A stretch of DNA of 51,551 bases from assembly GCA_005878095.1 (NCBI GenBank), contig VBNH01000046.1, positions 1 through 51,551 of the forward strand, written 5' to 3'. A program made the translations under genes and the position numbers. Source of the stretch: Gammaproteobacteria bacterium. Its GTDB lineage: Bacteria > Pseudomonadota > Gammaproteobacteria > Steroidobacterales > Steroidobacteraceae. Position 1 is the stretch's first letter; the number at the start of each line of letters is the position of its first letter. Under the pieces are notes generated by a model. The model made no database searches. It saw only the letters and a list, made by a program, of their open reading frames with translations, and was not told where the DNA came from. Shown here piece after piece: positions 8,793 to 14,512 of the stretch.

Positions 8793-9907
8793 ATGTCCAT
8801 CTCCATGAACAGCACCGCGAACAGCGCATCCGCGAGTATCACCCAGAAGATCGCCTGCACGACCGCGACGGTGACCAGGCGCCCGAGCTCGCGCGCCGAC
8901 TCGCGCACCTGCATGCCGTGATAACAACCGGCGAGCGCGATGAGCACCGCGAACACCGGGGCCTTGATGAGGCCGACCCAGAAGGTGGTGGAGGAGATCG
9001 CCTCGGTGACGCGGCTCGCGTACTGGGTGAGCGGCATGTCGAGCAGATAGCGGCATAGCAGCGCCCCGCCGGTGAGTCCGGTCAGATCGGCGATGATGGC
9101 GAGCAGCGGCAGCGCGATGGTGAGTCCCAGCACCCGCGGCAGCACCAGCACCTCGAACGGATCGACGCCGGTCGCGATGAGCGCATCCACCTCCTCGTTG
9201 AGCCTCATGGAGCCGAGCTCGGCGGCAAACGCGCTGCCCGAACGGCCGGCGACGATGATGGAGGTCAGCAGCACTCCCAGCTCGCGCAGCACCCCGATGG
9301 CGACCAGGTCGACCACGTAGATGTCCGCGCCGAGCCCGCGCAGCTGCCTGGCGCTCATGTAGGCGATGATCACGCTGATGAGGAACGCGATGAGCGCCAC
9401 GATGGGCACGGCGGTAATGCCGGTGTCATACACGTGGCGGGCGATCGAAATCGGCCGCAGGCGCCGCGGGCGCACCAGGCCGCGCAGCAACGTCGTGCTC
9501 GCGCGGCCGACGAAGGCCAGTCCGTGGAGCAGGTCGCGACCGGCGACCACGGCGTTGCGTCCGATCGCGGCAAGCGGCTCCGGGGCTTGCGGGACGGAGG
9601 CCGCCGGAGCGCCGGCGGCGCTCGTGTCGGTGAGAATCTCGTCCAGCAGGCGCAGCTGATCCGGGGGCGTGCCCCGGAAGCGCACGGCGACGCCGGCGGC
9701 GCGCGCGCGGCTCAGGAGCTGGCGCAGCGCCCAGGCGCCCGAGAGATCCAGCGCGGTGAGCCGCTGCGTCGCAATCGACACTTGCCGCGCCGCGGCAAGA
9801 TCGAGCGCCGCCACCCCGCTCTCGATGGCGGGGACGTGCTGGGCAACCCACTCGCCCGTCAGTTCGAGCTCCAGGCCCTCGTCGGTGCGCCGAACCTCGA
9901 GGCTCAT
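8789..9907 (-). CDS. MlaE-family permease with N-terminal STAS domain
   Basis: 372 residues. Residues ~1-95 form a STAS-like domain (LDLSGAWALRQLLSRARAAG). From ~130 the MlaE permease domain begins, with five to six membrane helices, the GxGxxY-less ARQLRGLGADIYVVDL segment, and the conserved AGRSGSAFAAELGSMRLNEEVDAL coupling region that contacts the ATPase. In the E. coli Mla system the STAS protein (MlaB) is separate; here it is fused to the permease, a known alternative architecture. The chosen ATG at 9907 removes a spurious upstream extension into dps. The 22-nt gap to dps contains no obvious promoter. Confidence 0.9.
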   Translation of the reverse strand: MSLEVRRTDEGLELELTGEWVAQHVPAIESGVAALDLAAARQVSIATQRLTALDLSGAWALRQLLSRARAAGVAVRFRGTPPDQLRLLDEILTDTSAAGAPAASVPQAPEPLAAIGRNAVVAGRDLLHGLAFVGRASTTLLRGLVRPRRLRPISIARHVYDTGITAVPIVALIAFLISVIIAYMSARQLRGLGADIYVVDLVAIGVLRELGVLLTSIIVAGRSGSAFAAELGSMRLNEEVDALIATGVDPFEVLVLPRVLGLTIALPLLAIIADLTGLTGGALLCRYLLDMPLTQYASRVTEAISSTTFWVGLIKAPVFAVLIALAGCYHGMQVRESARELGRLVTVAVVQAIFWVILADALFAVLFMEMDI

Positions 9908-9929
9908 GCTTGGCCGGGGGCGGGCCGGA

Positions 9930-10412
9930 TCAGCGCTTGGCGTGCAGATGCGCCTCGAGGAACCAGAGATACTTGTCCGTATCGCGCGAGATGCCCGTGA
10001 ACAGGTCGGCCGTGTCGGCATCCCCGAGCCTGGCGGCGGCGTCGATCCCGGCGCGCACCTTGGCGCCGTAGTCGGCCAGCGCCGCGGACAGCGCATCCAC
10101 GTGGGCGAGACCCTCGCTGATGTCCTCCGGATAAGGCCGCAAACTGCTGCTGCGCGCCACCGCGGCGAGCGTACCGCGCGCCGTGCCCCCCAGCGCCGTG
10201 ACGCGTTCGGCCAGCGTGTCGATATGCTCCTCGATGTTCTCGGCCACCTTGTCGAACAGCTCGTGCAGGGCGATGAAGCTCGGGCCCTTGACGTTCCAGT
10301 GCGCGTGTTTGCTCTGCGTGCCCAGATCGATGGTATCCGCAAGGCGCGCATTCAGCAGCTCGATCACCTTGGTCCGGGTGTTGGCCGGCAGGTCGTTCCT
10401 GGTGTCAAACAT
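9930..10412 (-). CDS. dps: Dps-family DNA-binding ferritin-like protein
   Basis: 160 residues, normal Dps length. The ferroxidase signature is complete: SKHAHWNVKGPSFIALHELFD with both His, then ENIEEHIDTLAER with the Asp/Glu ligands. It stores iron as ferric mineral using hydrogen peroxide and protects DNA in stationary phase. The ATG at 10412 has a good AGGAG eight bases upstream; an upstream in-frame start would add 15 unconserved residues. A large hairpin (10468-10516) lies 55 bases upstream. The MCE operon follows after 22 bases, so some read-through transcription is likely. No OxyR or Fur box could be assigned with confidence. Confidence 0.95.
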   Translation of the reverse strand: MFDTRNDLPANTRTKVIELLNARLADTIDLGTQSKHAHWNVKGPSFIALHELFDKVAENIEEHIDTLAERVTALGGTARGTLAAVARSSSLRPYPEDISEGLAHVDALSAALADYGAKVRAGIDAAARLGDADTADLFTGISRDTDKYLWFLEAHLHAKR

Positions 10413-10467
10413 ACTTAAGTCTCCTTTGCATGGCCGCATTTGAGCATCCCGGCGCACGGGAAGGCCA

Positions 10468-10516
10468 ATCGCCTGTCCGGATCGCGATGATAAGCGCGAT
10501 CTATCGGACGGGCGAT
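10468..10516 (-). terminator. Long inverted repeat (19-bp stem) between the ABC permease gene and dps
   Basis: ATCGCCTGTCCG (10468-10479) pairs with 10505-10516 with one G-U, and GATCGCG (10480-10486) pairs perfectly with CGCGATC (10495-10501). The loop is eight bases, with a three-base bulge (TAT). It lies 50 bases after the stop of the ABC-2 permease and 55 bases before the dps start, so a transcript end for the ABC operon is the natural reading. There is no U-run on either side, so it may instead be a Rho-assisted end, an RNA-stability hairpin or part of the dps leader. Confidence 0.45.
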
Positions 10517-10565
10517 ACGGGTGCGGAGGTTGCGGCGCTGCGGCGACGCTCGAAGCGCTGCGCGC

Positions 10566-11513
10566 TCAGGTGTCGTCGCGGTAGCGGCGCAGGCGGATCG
10601 CGCCGAACACCATCGCCGCGGCGACCGCCAGTCCGAGCCACAGGTTGAGATCGGTGAGGGCGGCCCCCAGGTTCAGTCGATCGAGCGCCGCGCCCAATGC
10701 GAACGCGCGCCCGCGGCCGACCTGCATGTGCCCGAACAGCGTCGGCCAGATGCCGTAGGTGCGGTAGACGAGCAGGTCACGCACGTAGTGGGTGTCGAAG
10801 GTGAAGTGCTCGACGATCTGCGCGATCACCGGGGGCAGGGTTGCCCACAGAAACGGCGTGCGCCGCGCCCAGGCCGACACCAGCAGCAGGTACGCGGCGT
10901 ACGGCGCGTACCACAGCACACCCACGATGAGGCACGCGAGCAGCGCGATCTCGGCCTTGAGCCACCCGAGCATGTCCCACCCCGGGATGGGCGGTACGCG
11001 GCCGAAGGCGGCGTTCACCTCCCAGATGCCGGTGAACAGCAGCGACAGCAGCAGCCCGAGCGCAAACACGCCCAGCGGCACCACCAGCAGCGCGACCAGC
11101 AGCTTCGACAGGACGGTCTTGTCGTCCGATACCGGCAGGGACTTCCAGAACAGGATGCTGCGGTCCTTGCGCTCCGCGTACAGGCAGTCGAGCAGGTAGA
11201 AAGCCACCACGATCAGAGACACCACCGACAGCGGCGTGGAAGCCGCGCCCTGCATGACGGCAAACATCGCCATGCCCCCGGGCCGATCGTCGCCCGACAT
11301 GTCGCCGTGCGTCAGGTGGTATTTGAGGCCCGCGACGACGGCGCCGCACACCATCAGCGCGGCGACCACCAGCGGCGCGATCCACAGCGCCCGGTGCTCC
11401 CACAGCTCGCGGCGTACCAGCATGAGGAGCGTGCCGGCGGTGCCGATGCGGGCGGCGGGCGCTGCTTCCCGCGGGCCTTCCCCGGCGGCAGCGTCGGCGA
11501 GGTGGCTGTTCAT
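10566..11513 (-). CDS. ABC-2 type transporter permease
   Basis: 315 residues with a cytoplasmic N-terminal tail and about six membrane helices. After the tail comes LLMLVRRELWEHRALWIAPL, the typical RRELWE coupling helix of YtrC/D- or NatB-like permeases, and the first helix. YAERKDRSILFWKSLPVSD after helix 2 is a hallmark of this family. It is the membrane part of an exporter with the ATPase gene just upstream; the two overlap by four bases (ATGA). The substrate is unknown. In the context of a YtrA-type repressor, export of or protection from an envelope-active antibiotic or peptide is a reasonable inference. Confidence 0.9.
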   Translation of the reverse strand: MNSHLADAAAGEGPREAAPAARIGTAGTLLMLVRRELWEHRALWIAPLVVAALMVCGAVVAGLKYHLTHGDMSGDDRPGGMAMFAVMQGAASTPLSVVSLIVVAFYLLDCLYAERKDRSILFWKSLPVSDDKTVLSKLLVALLVVPLGVFALGLLLSLLFTGIWEVNAAFGRVPPIPGWDMLGWLKAEIALLACLIVGVLWYAPYAAYLLLVSAWARRTPFLWATLPPVIAQIVEHFTFDTHYVRDLLVYRTYGIWPTLFGHMQVGRGRAFALGAALDRLNLGAALTDLNLWLGLAVAAAMVFGAIRLRRYRDDT

Positions 11514-12370
11514 GTGCTTGGTGTCCCCTGCATCTTGGCGACGAACAGGTCGGCGATCGAGGGCGTGCGCAGCTCACCGAAGCCGCGCAGCTCCGCGGCC
11601 GAACGGCCCTCGAACAGCATCGCCACGCGTCCGAACACCTCGCGCTCGTAGAATGGCTTGAGCGCGCGCGCGCGCGGCGCGGCCTCTGCGGCCACGTTCA
11701 GCTGCTGATAGCGGCCGCCGAGCTCCTCGACCGAAGAGCTCAGGGCGATGCGGCCGTGGTTGATGAAAATCACGTCGGTGAACAGGTTCTCCACCTCCTC
11801 CACCTGGTGGGTGGTGAGCAGGATGGTGCGCTCCTTGTCGAAATAATCGTTGAGGAGGGTGTCGTAGAACCTGCGGCGGTACAGCAGATCGAGCCCGAGC
11901 GTCGGCTCATCGAGCACCAGCAGGCGCGCATCGATGGCGAGGATCAGCGCCAGGTGCAGCTGCGTCACCATGCCCTTGGAGAGCTCGCGCACGCGGCTCT
12001 CCATGCGGATATCGGTGCGGCGCAGAAAGTCCGCGGCGCGCGCACGATCGAAGCGCACATGCACACCGCCGACAAAATCCAGGGCCTGGCTCACGCGCAG
12101 CCAGCGCGGCAGCACCGCCACGTCGGCCATGAAGCACACCTCGCGCATCAGCGAGTCGCGCTGCGTGCGCGGATCGAGTCCGAGCACGGTGAGCTCGCCG
12201 CGAAAGGGGGTGAGTCCGAGGATCGCCTTGAGGGCGGTGGTCTTGCCGGCGCCGTTCGGACCGATGAGGCCGACGATCCGGCCGGCTTCGACGCTGAAGC
12301 TCGCGCCATCGAGTGCGCGGGTCGCGCCGTAGGCCTTGGCGAGGCCGCGCGCTTCAATGACTGCTGTCAT
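11510..12370 (-). CDS. ABC transporter ATP-binding protein (YtrB-like)
   Basis: 286 residues. Walker A GPNGAGKTT, signature LSKGMVTQL (a LSKGM variant common in YtrB-type ATPases), Walker B LLVLDEPTLGLD and switch-region TTHQVEEVE are all present. The C-terminal ~70 residues beyond the nucleotide-binding domain are of the extended YtrB/CcmA type. The start at ATG 12370 was chosen because the alternative upstream start adds eight residues lying inside the GntR gene. The gene overlaps gntR by 17 bases and the permease by four, so all three are surely co-translated. Confidence 0.92.
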   Translation of the reverse strand: MTAVIEARGLAKAYGATRALDGASFSVEAGRIVGLIGPNGAGKTTALKAILGLTPFRGELTVLGLDPRTQRDSLMREVCFMADVAVLPRWLRVSQALDFVGGVHVRFDRARAADFLRRTDIRMESRVRELSKGMVTQLHLALILAIDARLLVLDEPTLGLDLLYRRRFYDTLLNDYFDKERTILLTTHQVEEVENLFTDVIFINHGRIALSSSVEELGGRYQQLNVAAEAAPRARALKPFYEREVFGRVAMLFEGRSAAELRGFGELRTPSIADLFVAKMQGTPST

Positions 12371-12779
12371 CTTCTCCACCTGGTGCTGTCGCACCGGCCT
12401 TGGGCGCCGGCCAGGCCGCAGGCGCTGCGGCGCCCACGCGCTGCAGTTCCTCCTGCGTCAGGCCGAGGCGCTGGATGGTGGCATACACTCTCGGCCATTC
12501 CTCCTCGAGGAAGCGCTGGCGCTCGTCCTTCATCAGCGCCTTGCGCGCGCCTGAGCTCACGAACATGCCCAGGCCGCGGCGCTTCTCCACCAGCTGCTCG
12601 TCGACGAGCTGCTGGTAGCCCTTGAGCACCGTGAGCGGATTCAGGCGAAAGTCCGCGGCGACGGTGCGGACCGAGGGCAGCGGGTCTCCTTCCTTGAGAA
12701 CGCCTTCGAGGATCATCGCTACCACCCGGTCGCGCAGTTGCCGGTAGATCGGCAGGCTGTCGTCCCACTGCGGATCCAT
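12354..12779 (-). CDS. GntR-family transcriptional regulator, YtrA-like
   Basis: 141 residues. An N-terminal winged helix-turn-helix (residues ~8-75: IYRQLRDRVVAMILEGVLKEGD, then LPSVRTVAADFRLNPLTVLKGYQQL) is followed by a short helical dimerisation tail (~80-120) and a disordered Pro/Ala end. That short tail without an effector-binding domain defines the YtrA subgroup, whose members repress adjacent ABC transporter genes. It is followed with overlap by the ATPase gene. Candidate binding sites are the inverted repeats at 13291-13312 and 12809-12824. The ligand or signal is unknown. Confidence 0.9.
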   Translation of the reverse strand: MDPQWDDSLPIYRQLRDRVVAMILEGVLKEGDPLPSVRTVAADFRLNPLTVLKGYQQLVDEQLVEKRRGLGMFVSSGARKALMKDERQRFLEEEWPRVYATIQRLGLTQEELQRVGAAAPAAWPAPKAGATAPGGEDDSSH

Positions 12780-12808
12780 GATCGTTTTGCACGGCGCCTG
12801 TGACGGGG

Positions 12809-12824
12809 GATTAGCCGACTAATC
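12809..12824 (-). promoter_or_regulatory. Inverted repeat GATTAG-N4-CTAATC before gntR (candidate operator or RNA hairpin)
   Basis: Perfect six-base arms separated by CCGA, 30-45 bases upstream of the gntR start and overlapping the stop codon of the small peptide gene. The core TAG-N4-CTA is shared with the stronger repeat at 13291-13312. As RNA it would form a six-pair hairpin able to slow transcription or translation between the peptide and gntR cistrons. No convincing -35/-10 pair accompanies it, so an internal promoter is not claimed. Confidence 0.4.
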
Positions 12825-13016
12825 TACCAAAACGGCCGGCTCAGGCTGGCCAAACCAGGCGTGCGTCGACTGCAGCGCCACGTGTCCGCTACTGCGGTGC
12901 GTGCCCGGCGCCTCGGAGCTTGCCTGTACGAAAGTGGCGCTCAGGGCCAGCGTGATGAGGACGGCGCCGGCGCCGCAGCTGACATCACGATAGAGCTCGG
13001 AAACGAAGGTATTCAT
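12819..13016 (-). CDS. Small membrane peptide 1 of the GntR/ABC operon (65 aa)
   Basis: 65 residues: a short polar N-terminus, one hydrophobic segment (GAVLITLALSATFVQA, residues ~17-32), then a hydrophilic His/Ser/Pro tail. It is clearly paralogous to the peptide at 13061-13213: both start MN and share the pattern LYRDxxC-xxGAxLITLxLS followed by FVQxxS and AP. AAGGAG lies seven bases before the ATG. It sits 44 bases after its paralogue and 39 bases before gntR, all on the same strand. It could be a small ABC-transporter partner, a stress peptide or an exported signal; no function is recognised. Cleavage after QASSEA is possible but weak. Confidence 0.75.
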   Translation of the reverse strand: MNTFVSELYRDVSCGAGAVLITLALSATFVQASSEAPGTHRSSGHVALQSTHAWFGQPEPAVLVD

Positions 13017-13060
13017 GGTCGGCTCCTTGACGGTCTGACTGGTTTTGGCGCTCCCCTTTT

Positions 13061-13213
13061 TCAGGCGCTCTGCGCCGACTGGGCGGCGGGGGCGACATGA
13101 AAGGGGGCGGCGGAGGTGGACTGCACAAAGCTCAGGCTCAGCACCAGGGTGATCAGGGCGGCCCCGCTGGCGCAGGTGAGGTCACGATAGAGGGTTGAAG
13201 TGAGGCTGTTCAT
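13061..13213 (-). CDS. Small membrane peptide 2 of the GntR/ABC operon (50 aa)
   Basis: 50 residues, below the usual size cutoff for gene finders. ATG at 13213 with AAGGAG seven bases upstream; stop TGA at 13061-13063. Layout: MNSLTSTLYRDLTC, hydrophobic helix GAALITLVLSLSFVQ (residues ~17-31), then a short Ala/Pro/Ser tail. Over the first ~36 residues it is about half identical to the downstream 65-residue peptide, with LYRD, a Cys at position 14, GA, LITL and FVQ conserved; the tails do not align. The paralogy and two good ribosome-binding sites argue that both are real. It is the first gene after the strong promoter at 13290-13318. Confidence 0.75.
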   Translation of the reverse strand: MNSLTSTLYRDLTCASGAALITLVLSLSFVQSTSAAPFHVAPAAQSAQSA

Positions 13214-13289
13214 AATCGTCTCCTTGGCTGTTGGGGGGTCTTGGCTCTCGGGGGCTACCTGTCGAACAGGCCGTCCTCCTTGGTGATGT

Positions 13290-13318
13290 ACTCTAGTAGC
13301 ACACTACTTGAGTGTCAA
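13290..13318 (-). promoter_or_regulatory. Sigma70-type promoter of the small-peptide/GntR/ABC operon
   Basis: On the minus strand, a perfect -35 TTGACA (13313-13318) is separated by exactly 17 bases from TAGAGT (13290-13295), which matches four of six -10 positions. Transcription would begin near 13283, giving a ~70-base leader before the first peptide. The leader includes an AAGGAGG not followed by a start codon and a small CCTGT-TCG-ACAGG hairpin. The spacer is almost wholly occupied by an inverted repeat (next entry). Confidence 0.75.
13291..13312 (-). promoter_or_regulatory. Operator-like inverted repeat filling the promoter spacer
   Basis: Minus-strand arms CTCAAGTAG and CTACTAGAG around TGTG: nine-base arms with a single mismatch. 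The repeat runs from the last base of the -10 overlap to the base before the -35, so a bound dimer would block RNA polymerase. The adjacent GntR regulator is the obvious candidate; its subgroup typically represses its own operon. The core TAG-N4-CTA recurs at 12809-12824. Binding is inferred, not shown. Confidence 0.65.
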
Positions 13319-13466
13319 GCTATTTCACCAAGCCGGTTCCGGCATCGAGGGGTGCCGGGCGGCCCCAAAGGGCCTCCCGCACGGCCTTGGAGAGCGCCGG
13401 CGCCCGCAGGGTTGACGTCAGACGCTAGAATTCCTCGCTCTTTTCCCCCAGCACGAAGCGCCCGCC

Positions 13467-14447
13467 ATGACATCCGCCGTGAACGTTGCCATCACCGGCG
13501 CCGCCGGACAGATCGGCTATGCCCTCGCCTTCCGTGTCGCCTCGGGTGCGCTGCTCGGGCCGGGCAGGCGCGTGAACCTGCATCTGCTCGAGATCACCCC
13601 GGCGCTCGCGGCGCTGCAGGGCATGGTGATGGAGCTGCACGACTGCGCGTTTCCAACACTCGGGAAGGTGGTGCCGACCGACGACGCGCGCCTCGCGTTC
13701 CGCGACTGTCAGGTGGCGCTGCTGGTCGGCGCGCGCCCGCGCGGCCCGGGCATGGAGCGCAAGGACCTGCTGCTCGCCAACGCGCAGATCTTTTCCGTGC
13801 AGGGCCGGGCGCTCAACGAAGTCGCCGACCGCAACGTGAAGGTGCTGGTGGTCGGCAATCCCGCCAATACCAACGCGCTCATCGCCCGAGCGAACGCCCG
13901 CGATCTCAATCCGCGCAACTTCACGGCCATGACGCGCCTCGATCACAACCGCGCGCTGTCACAGCTGGCGCACAAGACCGAGACGCACGTGAGCGAGATC
14001 CGCCGCATGATCATCTGGGGAAATCACTCGGCCACCCAGTACCCCGATCTGCGTCACGCCGAGGTCGCAGGCAAGCCGGCCAAGTCCCTCGTGACCCAAC
14101 AGTGGATCGAGGAGACGTTCATTCCGGTGATACAACAGCGCGGCGCGGCCGTCATCAAGGCGCGCGGCGCCTCTTCGGCCGCCTCGGCCGCCTCGGCCGC
14201 GATCGACCACATGCACAGTTGGCTCCATGGCACGAGCGCGGGCGACTGGGTCAGCATGGCCGTGCCGTCCGACGGCAGCTACGGCATCGCCGAGGGCGTC
14301 ATCTACTCCTATCCGGTCACCCTCAGCAACGGCGAGTACCGCATCGTGCCGGGCCTCGCCGTGGATGACTTCAGCCGCAAGCGCATGGAGGCGACGCACG
14401 CCGAGCTGCGCGAGGAGCGCGAGGGGGTCAGGAGCCTGCTCGCCTGA
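13467..14447 (+). CDS. mdh: NAD-dependent malate dehydrogenase
   Basis: 326 residues; catalyses malate + NAD+ to oxaloacetate in the TCA cycle. It belongs to the LDH-like, cytosolic-eukaryote/Xanthomonas-type branch. Visible are the Rossmann motif GAAGQIG (residues ~10-16), the mobile-loop [14 protein letters not shown] with substrate-binding arginines, NPANTN, LDHNRA, and the catalytic His in WGNHS. A short GCCTCGGCC triplication encodes Ser-Ala-Ser-Ala within the conserved GASSAASAA segment. The start ATG has no strong Shine-Dalgarno; the preceding 150 bases are shared with the divergent small-peptide promoter. No terminator was seen before fadE. Confidence 0.97.
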   Translation: MTSAVNVAITGAAGQIGYALAFRVASGALLGPGRRVNLHLLEITPALAALQGMVMELHDCAFPTLGKVVPTDDARLAFRDCQVALLVGARPRGPGMERKDLLLANAQIFSVQGRALNEVADRNVKVLVVGNPANTNALIARANARDLNPRNFTAMTRLDHNRALSQLAHKTETHVSEIRRMIIWGNHSATQYPDLRHAEVAGKPAKSLVTQQWIEETFIPVIQQRGAAVIKARGASSAASAASAAIDHMHSWLHGTSAGDWVSMAVPSDGSYGIAEGVIYSYPVTLSNGEYRIVPGLAVDDFSRKRMEATHAELREEREGVRSLLA

Positions 14448-14512
14448 AGTTTCGCGCAGCCGCGCCCCGGCAAGCTATAGTCGGGCGAAGCCGCGCGACG
14501 CGGAGGATTTTG

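Noticed and set aside
9908-10351. Upstream extension of the STAS-MlaE permease frame
   Set aside because: It lies antisense-free but inside dps in another frame, is Arg/Ser-rich, and the STAS domain begins at the ATG at 9907.
13340-13395. GGCCC-N4-GGGCC hairpin upstream of mdh as terminator
   Set aside because: Short stem without a U-run and with no gene ending next to it.
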